Of a stretch of DNA of 26,656 bases, positions 6,749 through 14,239 are shown one piece after another. The stretch covers positions 1 to 26,656 of the forward strand of contig VDLU01000008.1 in NCBI GenBank assembly GCA_006247105.1. Reading direction: 5' to 3'. The translations under genes were made by a program, and so were the position numbers. The notes below the pieces were generated by a model, which was given only the letters and a program-made list of their open reading frames with translations, was not told the origin of the DNA and did no database searches. Position 1 is the stretch's first letter. Each line of letters opens with the position of its first letter. Source of the stretch: Giardia muris (taxonomy: Eukaryota; Fornicata; Diplomonadida; Hexamitidae).

Positions 6749-8649
6749 CACTTCCCCCTGCATCCGAACCACCAACCGAGGAAGCCCCCGAGACCTCCCA
6801 GGACCAGAAGGACGGCAATGACGATCCCCGCAATGGCACCCCCCGAGAGCCTGGAAGAACTGGAGGAGGGGACGGCACTGCACTTCCCGTCGGTCGGAGC
6901 ACTCCCGTCCCAGCACGTGATGCAGGCCGAGGCGGAGCACGTCGTGCAGCCACTGGGGCAGGCCTTGCAGTCAGAGGAGGAGGCGACGGAGGTCGTGTTG
7001 TAGTACCCGAGACCGCAGGACGTGCAGGCGGTCGCGTTCGTGCAGGCCCCACAACCGGCCGGACAGAGGGTGAAGACGCCACTGGAGAGGGGGAAGGGGG
7101 AGCCATTGGCAGCCTGAGAGCACTGACCATTGGAGGCCGATGAGCACAGCTTACTCCCGACGGAGTTCGGAGTCACGGGGTAGCAGCCCCCCTCGAAGAG
7201 GAAGTAGGTCGTCGAGCAGTTCTCGCACCTCGTGGCGGTCCCGTCGACAGGAGTCTTCCCGTCGGCCTTCTTGCAGACGTCGTTGGTGGTCGTCCTCGAG
7301 ATGGTCGAACTGACCTCGAGGCACGTCCCGTCGATCGGAACACTTCCCTTCTTGCACTCCTTGCACACCAGGGCCTCCCCGACGAGAAGCTGGTTGCTCC
7401 TGGCACAGAGGCCCGTCTTGTCCGCATCGAAGGAGGAGAGGCAGGAGGAGTTGGAGAGCATGCATCCGTTGAGGCAGGACGTGCAGGAGAAGGACGTGGA
7501 GTAGGTGCAGGTGTTGCAGTTCGCCTTCCCGTTCGTCGCGTCCCCGCAGAGGTAGAGCTTGGTGTCCTTGAGGAAGGCGATGGAGGTCGGGGTCGAGCAG
7601 GTCCCGTCTGCCGTCCGAGTCGTCATTGCCGTGCACAGCTTGTTCCCGACCCCCTTTGACTGGGCATAGCACCCCCCGTTGAAGAGGAAGTGGGTGCTCG
7701 AGGACCCACAGGAGTTGCAGACCCCGACCTGAGTTCCATCTTGGCTCGTCGTGCATGAGCTGGTCGAATCGGCCCCCCCTTCCACCTTCAGACACCTCCC
7801 ATCGACGGGGGCGAGCCCCTTCCCGCACTTACCGCAGAGGACCTCGGACCAGCCCGGGACGGAGAAGGACTCGAGGCAGATCCCGAGGCTCTTGAGGCTC
7901 TCGGGGCTGAAGCAGCCGTCGTGGAAGAAGAGGCTCCCCTCCTTGCAGGCCGTGCACTTCCCGGAGTTGGCGTCCGGGGTGCAGGAGGAGGCACTGTCCT
8001 TGAGGACGCACTTCCCGTCGACGGGGACGTGAGTGTTAGCATTGCACTCGAGACACACGAAGCTGGTCCCGATCTGCATGCAGCTCTTGCAGTTCTCGTT
8101 CGATGAGCAGCTGACGCAGGAGGTGATCGTTGGTGCATCGAGGCTCTCCACGACAGGCCCGAACCCGGAGGCGCACTCCGTGCAGGTCGGCTTGTCGGCG
8201 GCGGGGGAGGTGCAGGTCTTGCAGTTGGGAACCCCGTTCGTCTTATCATCACAGGTGTAGAGGCCTGAGGGGTTGGAGTCGCTCCCCTTCACGAAGATGC
8301 CCGTCGCAGTATCAGCCCTCTCTGAGCACTTCCCGTTCGATGCCGTCTTGCAGAGAGCAGCGCCCTCGCCTCCACTGGCCTGGTTGTAGCACCCCCCGTA
8401 GAAGAGGAAGTAGTTGTTGGACCCACTGCCTGCATTGCAGTCCGTGCAGGCCCCATTGTTGCCCTTCGTACAATGATCCGTCGCCTCTGTTGGGGCCTTG
8501 CACGTCCCGTCGATCGAGGCCTGGTTCGTGTCACTGCACTCCTTGCATACCTTCCCCAGCGTCCCGAGGTCGAGGCAGCTCCCCGTCTTGCAGTCGCCTG
8601 ACGCACCTCCTTCCGTACACGAGAGGGCCCTCGCGTTCTTCCCTCCCCT
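6748..8649 (-). CDS. V5: start-less type-A VSP cassette, 633 codons
   Basis: The open frame begins RGGKNARALSCTEG immediately after an in-frame TGA at 8650-8652 and runs to the GCRGK tail. Type-A block order: CKTGSCLDLGTLGKVCKEC; FYGGCYNQ; GLYTCDDKTNGVPNC; SCMQIGTSFVC; FFHDGCFSPES; FNGGCYAQ; GCMLSNSSC; EALVCKECKKGSVP; FEGGCYPV; membrane helix. The first in-frame ATG is the Met of SCMQIGTS, in the middle of a cysteine block, so no credible initiation site exists. No signal peptide is present. Its 5' region contains a perfect palindrome, GAGGGCCCTC, at 8623-8632. The 3' kilobase is nearly identical to that of V6. It is read as a silent cassette with an intact ectodomain. Confidence 0.88.
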   Translation of the reverse strand, partial: RGGKNARALSCTEGGASGDCKTGSCLDLGTLGKVCKECSDTNQASIDGTCKAPTEATDHCTKGNNGACTDCNAGSGSNNYFLFYGGCYNQASGGEGAALCKTASNGKCSERADTATGIFVKGSDSNPSGLYTCDDKTNGVPNCKTCTSPAADKPTCTECASGFGPVVESLDAPTITSCVSCSSNENCKSCMQIGTSFVCLECNANTHVPVDGKCVLKDSASSCTPDANSGKCTACKEGSLFFHDGCFSPESLKSLGICLESFSVPGWSEVLCGKCGKGLAPVDGRCLKVEGGADSTSSCTTSQDGTQVGVCNSCGSSSTHFLFNGGCYAQSKGVGNKLCTAMTTRTADGTCSTPTSIAFLKDTKLYLCGDATNGKANCNTCTYSTSFSCTSCLNGCMLSNSSCLSSFDADKTGLCARSNQLLVGEALVCKECKKGSVPIDGTCLEVSSTISRTTTNDVCKKADGKTPVDGTATRCENCSTTYFLFEGGCYPVTPNSVGSKLCSSASNGQCSQAANGSPFPLSSGVFTLCPAGCGACTNATACTSCGLGYYNTTSVASSSDCKACPSGCTTCSASACITCWDGSAPTDGKCSAVPSSSSSRLSGGAIAGIVIAVLLVLGGLGGFLGWWFGCRGK

Positions 8650-8654
8650 TCACC

Positions 8655-8661
8655 ATTCACT
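8655..8661 (-). terminator. Poly(A) signal AGTGAAT overlapping V6 stop
   Basis: Four-G junction into V5's KNAR class. A TGA at 8650-8652 is in V5's frame, and no ATG follows it. Confidence 0.6.
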
Positions 8662-10622
8662 CACTTCCCCCTGCATCCGAACCACCAACCGAGGAAGCCC
8701 CCGAGACCTCCCAGGACCAGCAGGACGGCGATGACGATCCCCGCAATGGCACCCCCCGAGAGCCTGGAAGAACTGGAGGAGGGGACGGCACTGCACTTCC
8801 CGTCGGTCGGGGCACTCCCGTCCCAGCACGTGATGCAGGCCGAGGCGGAGCACGTCGTGCAGCCACTGGGGCAGGCCTTGCAGTCAGAGGAGGAGGCGAC
8901 GGAGGTCGTGTTGTAGTACCCGAGACCGCAGGACGTGCAGGCGGTCGCGTTCGTGCAGGCCCCACAACCGGCCGGACAGAGGGTGAAGACGCCACTGGAG
9001 AGGGGGAAGGGGGAGCCATTGGCAGCAGTAGTGCACTGACCATTGGAGGCCGATGAGCACAGCTTGCTCCCGACGGAGTTCGGAGTCACGGGGTAGCAGC
9101 CCCCCTCGAAGAGGAAGTAGGTCGTCGAGCAGTTCTCGCACCTCGTGGCGGTCCCGTCGACAGGAGTCTTCCCGTCGGCCTTCTTGCAGACGTCGTTGGT
9201 GGCCGTCCTCGAGATGGTCGAGCTGACCTCGAGGCACGTCCCGTCGATCGGAACACTTCCCTTCTTGCACTCCTTGCACACCAGGGCCTCCCCGACGAGA
9301 AGCTGGTTGCTCCTGGCACAGAGGCCCGTCTTGTCCGCATCGAAGGAGGAGAGGCAGGAGGAGTTGGAGAGCATGCATCCGTTGAGGCAGGACGTGCAGG
9401 AGAAGGACGTGGAGTAGGTGCAGGTGTTGCAGTTCGCCTTCCCGTTCGTCGCGTCCCCGCAGAGGTAGAGCTTGGTGTCCTTGAGGAAGGCGATGGAGGT
9501 CGGGGTCGAGCAGGTCCCGTCTGCCGTCCGAGTCGTCATTGCCGTGCACAGCTTGTTCCCGACCCCCTTTGACTGGGCATAGCACCCCCCGTTGAAGAGG
9601 AAGTAGGTGCTCGAGGACCCACAGGAGTTGCAGACCCCGACCTGGGTGTCCGCCTGGCTCGTCGTGCATGAGCTGGTCGGATCGGCCGTCCCCCCTTCCA
9701 CCTTTATACACCTCCCGTCGACGGGGGCGAGCCCCTTCCCGCACTTACCGCAGAGGACCTCGGACCAGCCCGGGACGGAGAAGGACTCGAGGCAGATCCC
9801 GAGGCTCTTGAGGCTCTCGGGGCTGAAGCAGCCGTCGTGGAAGAAGAGGCTCCCCTCCTTGCAGGCCGTGCACTTCCCGGCATTGGAGGCAGGAGTGCAG
9901 GAGGAGGCACTGTCCTTGAGGACGCACTTCCCGTTGACGGGGACGTGAGTGGCATCCTTGCACTCGAGACACACGAAGCTGGTCCCGATCTGCATGCAGC
10001 TCTTGCAGTTCTCGTTCGATGAGCAGTTGACGCAGGAGGTGATCGTTGGTGCATCGAGGCTCTCCACGACAGGCCCGAACCCGGAGGCGCACTCGGAGCA
10101 GGCGGAGGAGGAGCACGTCTTGCAGTTCTGGATGGTGCAGGCCGTGCAGTTGACGGGACCGGTGGTGGCGTTGGGGTAGAAGCCCTCGAGGCACGAGTTG
10201 CAGGTGAGGGCTGAGTTGGTCGAGTCGTAGGTGCAGGTGCTGCAGCCCGATGCCCCGTTTGTCGCATCGCTACAGAGGTAGAGGTTGCTGTCCTTGACGA
10301 AGGTGATGGCATCGGTAGTTGGAGCCGTCTTGCAGGTTCCATCCTTTGTATCCTGGAGGGCGGAGCACAGCTTACTCCCAACCCCCTGTGTCTGGTCATA
10401 ACAGCCTCCCTCGAACAGGAAGTAGGTGCTGGAAGTAAGGTCTCCTCCGCTACTGGTCGCTTTGCAGTCCGTGCAGGCCCCCTTGCTATCCGACGTGCAG
10501 TGGTCCGTATTTGCATCTGGAGTCCCACACTTCCCATCGATCGGGGCCTGGTTCGTGTCACTGCACTTCTTGCAGAACTCTCCATCAACCCCCGGGATGG
10601 TGAAGGTCGAACCACCCCCGTC
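8661..10622 (-). CDS. V6: start-less mosaic VSP cassette, 653 codons
   Basis: The frame is open from the TGA at 10623-10625 to GCRGK. The 5' third belongs to one lineage: FTIPGVDGEFCKKC, FEGGCYDQTQGVGSK, SNLYLCSDATNG, CNSCLEGFYPN and CKTCSSSACSEC, as in V14. At ASGFGPVVESLDAP it switches abruptly to the type-A lineage and follows V5 closely to the end. The switch lies within a shared GCACTC at about 10089-10094 on the plus strand. No ATG precedes the internal SCMQIGTS; the earlier candidate at 10067 is GTG. There is no signal peptide, and only about 24 nt separate it from V7's stop. The join is strong evidence of recombination between cassettes. Confidence 0.88.
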   Translation of the reverse strand, partial: DGGGSTFTIPGVDGEFCKKCSDTNQAPIDGKCGTPDANTDHCTSDSKGACTDCKATSSGGDLTSSTYFLFEGGCYDQTQGVGSKLCSALQDTKDGTCKTAPTTDAITFVKDSNLYLCSDATNGASGCSTCTYDSTNSALTCNSCLEGFYPNATTGPVNCTACTIQNCKTCSSSACSECASGFGPVVESLDAPTITSCVNCSSNENCKSCMQIGTSFVCLECKDATHVPVNGKCVLKDSASSCTPASNAGKCTACKEGSLFFHDGCFSPESLKSLGICLESFSVPGWSEVLCGKCGKGLAPVDGRCIKVEGGTADPTSSCTTSQADTQVGVCNSCGSSSTYFLFNGGCYAQSKGVGNKLCTAMTTRTADGTCSTPTSIAFLKDTKLYLCGDATNGKANCNTCTYSTSFSCTSCLNGCMLSNSSCLSSFDADKTGLCARSNQLLVGEALVCKECKKGSVPIDGTCLEVSSTISRTATNDVCKKADGKTPVDGTATRCENCSTTYFLFEGGCYPVTPNSVGSKLCSSASNGQCTTAANGSPFPLSSGVFTLCPAGCGACTNATACTSCGLGYYNTTSVASSSDCKACPSGCTTCSASACITCWDGSAPTDGKCSAVPSSSSSRLSGGAIAGIVIAVLLVLGGLGGFLGWWFGCRGK

Positions 10623-10642
10623 TCATCCTTCCCCTTCACCAT
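10597..10642. repeat. Junction inverted repeat at V6 5' end
   Basis: Same arms at 10597-10606 and 10633-10642, loop 26 nt. Confidence 0.7.
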
Positions 10643-10647
10643 TCACT
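10641..10647 (-). terminator. Poly(A) signal AGTGAAT overlapping V7 stop
   Basis: Four-G junction. V6 lies in the same frame as V7 and is separated from it by two in-frame TGAs, V7's own and the one at 10623-10625. Confidence 0.6.
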
Positions 10648-11579
10648 CACTTCCCCCTGCATCCGAACCACCAACCGAGGAAGCCCCCGAGGCCTCCCAG
10701 GACCAGCAGGACGGCAATGACGATCCCCGCAATGGCACCCCCCGAGAGCCCCGAGGAGGACGAAGAAGACCCCGAGACGCTGTCGGGAGCACAGACCGAG
10801 GGAGTGCCGGTCGGGGCCTGTCCGTTCGCACAGAGGGTGCAGGCGGTGGCTCCTGTGCACCCCACGCAGTTATCGATGACCGTCGAGCAAGCCTTGCAGG
10901 AGTTGGAGTCGGAGTAGTGTCCGAAGACACAGCCTCCGGTGCACGTCTTCCCGTCTGTTCCGCAGTCATTGCATCCATTCGAGCAGGGGACGAGGCCCTT
11001 CGAGCCGTCCTTGTAGAAGCCGGAGTTCGAGGCGGGCGTCGTGCAGCCTCCATTGTTGTCGGCCGTGGTGCAGACCTTCTGACCGAGTGTGTCATCGGTC
11101 GAGTAGCACCCCCCGTTGAGGAGGAAGTACTTCCCGTTGCTGTCATTGCACCCCGAGCAGGCCGTCCTCCCCCCGTTGGGGACGCAGTTCGACTCTCCCA
11201 ACCGGGACGACGGGAGGGCCGTGCAGGTCCCGTTGATGGGGACGCTTCCAGTCGGACACTCGGAACAGACGAGGCTCTCCCCGATAAGGAAGGTCTTCCC
11301 GTCCGCACAGAGCCCGAAGGCGCCCGAGTTCCGAGGACTGTAGCAACCACCGCTGGCCGGCATGAAGCCCCCCTTGCAGCCCGAGCAGACCCCACTCGAG
11401 GCTGTGCAGACCCCGGCGTATCCTGTCGCCTCCTCGCACCTCCCGTTGATCGGAACGTCGTTCGTTCCGCACTTCGTCGCCACGGCCCGGCCCCCGAGAA
11501 GCGCGCAGGTCACAACTCCTTGCAGGCCCCCGTCCTCGAGGCAGGACAGGAGGCTCGTCCCGTTCAGATAGAGGCCATC
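10647..11579 (-). repeat. 933-bp duplicated tract, copy in V7
   Basis: Partner of 4748-5680. The match stops at 11579, which marks the truncation point of V7. Confidence 0.85.
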
Positions 11580-11771
11580 GGGAATCGTCGAGCAACGAGG
11601 GCTGGGAAGCACGTCTTGCAGGTCTTGGGACTGCTGTCGAAGTGGTCCCTCACAGGTACACTTGGAGGCGTCAGTCTTATCCATTCCCTTGCAGACGGGG
11701 TCGAGCTGATATGGTAGCAGCCCGAAGAGGACGTCTTCAGCCCTGCACGTCGTTGCAGTGCCATCGGAGGG
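10647..11771 (-). pseudogene. V7: 5'-truncated VSP copy beside the ankyrin gene
   Basis: The 3' 933 bp (10647-11579) are collinear with V4 and encode GLYLNGTSLLSC through the GCRGK tail. Upstream of 11580 the sequence departs from V4. A short stretch still shows VSP traces in two different frames: SDGTATTC and VCKGMDKTDASKCTC in the V4 frame, and SSPKTCKTCFPAL one frame away. This indicates at least one indel near 11610-11660. VSP similarity fades at about 11771, roughly 60 nt before the ankyrin gene's stop. An ATG at 11682-11684 is in frame and would give 345 codons reaching the membrane anchor, but there is no signal peptide. It is a truncated remnant; residual expression of a short protein cannot be excluded. 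Confidence 0.8.
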
Positions 11772-11833
11772 GAGGAGTAGGGGGCGGTTTAGCCCGCTGT
11801 GACAGGCACTTCAGGTCCTGCCTGTTCAAGGAG
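11772..11833 (-). other. Short spacer, ankyrin stop to V7 remnant
   Basis: About 60 nt. There is no exact AGTRAA motif after the ankyrin stop; the nearest is GCTAAAC, two mismatches from AGTAAAC, about 40 nt downstream. I see no gene here. Confidence 0.4.
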
Positions 11834-13516
11834 TCAGGGGTCCTGGCCTTTGGGAGTGAGGACCATGCTCCCGACGGCAGCGAGGTTCTGGAGGAGGATC
11901 CTCTTCTCCTCCTCCACTTCCTCGAGGCGTCTCCGAAGGTCTTTCATATCATGGCTCTCGGTCCTCAATTGGGCAACCTCCTTCTCGAGGACGAGGTTCT
12001 GGGCCTTTTGGTCTGCGAGTGCTCTCTTGAGGTCCTCAGTGGTCTTGGAGAGCTGCTCCTGAAGGGTCGCCTTCTCTGTGGTGAGGGCCTGCTTCTGGTC
12101 AGAGGCCTTCTGGAGGTCCTCGTTCATCTTCGCATGCCTCTTGGACTCATCGATAGCATTGTCGAGCTGCTGTTTGAGAGAGGAGACTTCTGCAGTTAGC
12201 TGATCGATCTGAGCCTTGTCCTGTCGTTCCTTGTCCTCTAACTGTTTGTGGAGGGAGTTCTTCTCCTCGTTGGTCTTGGCGAGCTGGGCTTTGAGACTGT
12301 CGATAAGGGCAGCATTCTTCTTCTGCTCATTCTTCCCTTCCTCGACTTGCTTCTGAAGCCCAGTCACTTCATTAATGAGGCCACGACAACACTCCTCAGA
12401 CTGGGAGAGCTGGGTCACCACCCTGCTTCGTTCCTCCCCCGTCTCTCGCAGTTGTCGTCTGCTATTCTCCAACTCCCTTTTGGTTGCATCCAAGACGTTT
12501 TGTCGTTCAGCATTTTCCCTTTGAAGCTGCTCAACACGTGCACGGGCCTCGCTGGCCTCATTGCGGGCGAGTCTACGATCTTCTTCGGTGTTGGCGAGCT
12601 GCTGTTGTAGCTGCCCAATATGGTCTTCGAGGGCGGTACTGCCTTCCTTGAGTGCTGAAAATTCATCAGTAAGCTCATTGTGCTGCTTCTCGTTCTCCCT
12701 CAGGGTGTCTTCCAATATCCGAATGTGTCCATCTTTTTCATCGATGTCGGCCCGTAAGCTCGTATTGACTGCTTTCAGTTCCTCGAGGTCCTTTTCCATC
12801 TGGGACAGCTTCCTTTCCGTCTCATTGTGTGCATTCTTGGAAGAGGAGAGATCACTCTTGAGGGAGTCGTTCTCAGTGGCGAGTTCGCTAACACGATACT
12901 GTAGTATAAGTAGTTCAGGATCCGGTGGGGGAAGTCGTTCTGTTCCTTCGTTCTTGAGGAGCTGACGGACTCGAGTGAAGTCACCTATCTTTGTGCTGTT
13001 GTTCGCATGCCATTGAGCATTATGACCATTAGAATCCTTCATTCCCTGTTCGTAGGGGAGAAGGAGTTCAACGACATCGGGATGGTTCTGGTGGGCTGCG
13101 AGCATGAGTGCGGTTGTTCCGGGAGGATAAGTGTTGAGAAGGCCCTTCCATTCCTCTGTCGTCTGCTTTCCTGCCTCAGAGAGGAGGAGTCGAACACAGT
13201 CTGCATTTCCCCCTGTGACAGCATACATCAACGCAGTCCATCCTCTGTTGTCCTGCATCCCGATCTCCCTCTCAAGTAGGGGGATGCAGTTGGCGTGGCC
13301 ATTAATTACAGCCCACATCAGGGCCGTCCAGCCATAGTTGTCCTGCATCCCGATCTCCTTCTCGAGGAGGGGGATGCAGTTGGCGTTACCTTCCATTGCG
13401 GCATACATCAAAGCCGTCCATCCATCTTCGTCCTGCATCCCGACCTGATTGAGGTTCCTTTTCACGTCCTCGAGGTTGCCAAACATGGCCGCCCCCATCA
13501 AAGCTGTCTCAGACAT
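11834..13516 (-). CDS. Ankyrin-repeat plus coiled-coil protein (Giardia protein 21.1 type)
   Basis: 560 residues, with an ATG at 13514-13516 preceded by an A-rich CCAAAA leader typical of Giardia starts. Residues 1-120 hold four about 30-residue ankyrin repeats; three share the near-identical ending IGMQDN or VGMQDE followed by GWTALM. A fifth repeat lies at about 134-165 (TTALMLAAHQNHPDVVELLL), followed by a degenerate one. From about residue 202 to 545 the sequence is rich in Glu, Lys, Gln and Leu heptads with no prolines, as expected for a long coiled coil. It lacks a signal peptide, membrane span and kinase motifs, so it is probably a cytoplasmic scaffold. In Giardia, such ankyrin proteins without a kinase domain form the large 'protein 21.1' family, whose functions are mostly unknown. 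Its composition is visibly less G+C-rich than the flanking VSPs. It lies between two broken VSP ends. Confidence 0.9.
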   Translation of the reverse strand: MSETALMGAAMFGNLEDVKRNLNQVGMQDEDGWTALMYAAMEGNANCIPLLEKEIGMQDNYGWTALMWAVINGHANCIPLLEREIGMQDNRGWTALMYAVTGGNADCVRLLLSEAGKQTTEEWKGLLNTYPPGTTALMLAAHQNHPDVVELLLPYEQGMKDSNGHNAQWHANNSTKIGDFTRVRQLLKNEGTERLPPPDPELLILQYRVSELATENDSLKSDLSSSKNAHNETERKLSQMEKDLEELKAVNTSLRADIDEKDGHIRILEDTLRENEKQHNELTDEFSALKEGSTALEDHIGQLQQQLANTEEDRRLARNEASEARARVEQLQRENAERQNVLDATKRELENSRRQLRETGEERSRVVTQLSQSEECCRGLINEVTGLQKQVEEGKNEQKKNAALIDSLKAQLAKTNEEKNSLHKQLEDKERQDKAQIDQLTAEVSSLKQQLDNAIDESKRHAKMNEDLQKASDQKQALTTEKATLQEQLSKTTEDLKRALADQKAQNLVLEKEVAQLRTESHDMKDLRRRLEEVEEEKRILLQNLAAVGSMVLTPKGQDP

Positions 13517-13699
13517 TTTTGGACATCAAGCATCCACTTCACCAGCCTTCCACTGAAGCTCCCCCCATACCATCCGACACTCTGGGCATCCAACCGCTAC
13601 CAACGACCTGCCCCGAGGACGGGAGGCCCACAGCTCTCCTCGGGATGCTCGTTGAGGCCTCCTCGCCCCCACAAGCTGGCCCGATCGCATCCATAACCC
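13517..13699 (-). promoter_or_regulatory. 5' flank of the ankyrin gene
   Basis: About 183 nt lie between the ankyrin ATG and the point where V8 similarity ends. I see no convincing gene here. Giardia promoters are short and A/T-rich and often sit at the ATG; the only such feature is the CCAAAA directly before the start codon. This is the only sizeable non-VSP spacer in the window, and the only place where a conventional promoter could lie. The role is inferred from position. Confidence 0.4.
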
Positions 13700-14214
13700 C
13701 TGGAAGCCGTTGAGGCAGGTCGTGCAGACGTCCTTGCTGTCTGGACGGGATACACAGTTGGGGAAGGTGCACTTCGTGCAGACGACGGGAGAAGAGGAGG
13801 AAGAGTGGTGGCCTCGAGGCACTCCGAGCACGTGAAGGCGTTCGAGGCGTAGGTGCATGTACCGCAGTTCTCTTTTCCTCCATTTGTCGCATCGCTACAG
13901 AGGTAGAGGGTGCTGTCCTTGACGAAGGTGATGGCATCGGTAGTTGGAGCCGCCTTGCAGGTTCCGTTCTTTGTATCCTGGAGGGCGGAGCACAGCTTGT
14001 TCCCAGGCGCCTTGGTCTGGTCATAACAGCCTCCCTCGAACAGGAAGTAGTCACCTGTTCCACATCCTGTGCAGGCACCATTGGCACAAGTAGCATCCGA
14101 GACAGTGCTTGGATCCGCACAAGCCCCATTGATCGGGGCCTGACTCGTGTCACTGCACTTCTTGCAGAACTCTCCATCAACCCCCGGGATGGTGAAGGTC
14201 GAACCACCCCCGTC
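13700..14214 (-). pseudogene. V8: 5' fragment of a VSP cassette, 3' part missing
   Basis: Begins after an in-frame TGA with the FTIPGVDGEFCKKC class and continues through CSDTSQAPINGAC, a FEGGCYDQ motif, a TLYLCSDATNGG block and NCGTCTYASNAFTCSEC. Near 13800 the cysteine-rich reading jumps to another frame (VVCTKCTFPNCVSRPDSKDVC, then CLNGF), so an indel is present. All VSP similarity stops at about 13700. There is no stalk, membrane helix or GCRGK tail. Together with V7, which lacks its 5' part, it brackets the ankyrin gene. V8 and V7 could be the two halves of one interrupted VSP, or remnants of two different ones. Confidence 0.75.
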
Positions 14215-14234
14215 TCATCCTTCCCCTTCACCAT
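14189..14234. repeat. Junction inverted repeat at V8 5' end
   Basis: Same arms at 14189-14198 and 14225-14234, loop 26 nt. It is retained although V8 has lost its 3' part. Confidence 0.7.
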
Positions 14235-14239
14235 TCACT
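14233..14239 (-). terminator. Poly(A) signal AGTGAAT overlapping V9 stop
   Basis: Four-G junction into the truncated V8, arranged like the V7/V6 junction with two in-frame TGAs. Confidence 0.6.

Noticed and set aside
9704..10642. Minus-strand ATG frames starting MVKGKDETG at several junctions (also at 14234 and 17743)
   Set aside because: They start at the junction ATG but run in a shifted frame over VSP sequence, giving Arg/Ser/Pro-rich strings without CxxC motifs. They are shadows of the cysteine-rich frame.
11642..12199. Plus-strand open frame over the end of the ankyrin gene
   Set aside because: It is antisense to the coiled-coil coding region and crosses into V7 remnant sequence, with no domain or start context of its own.
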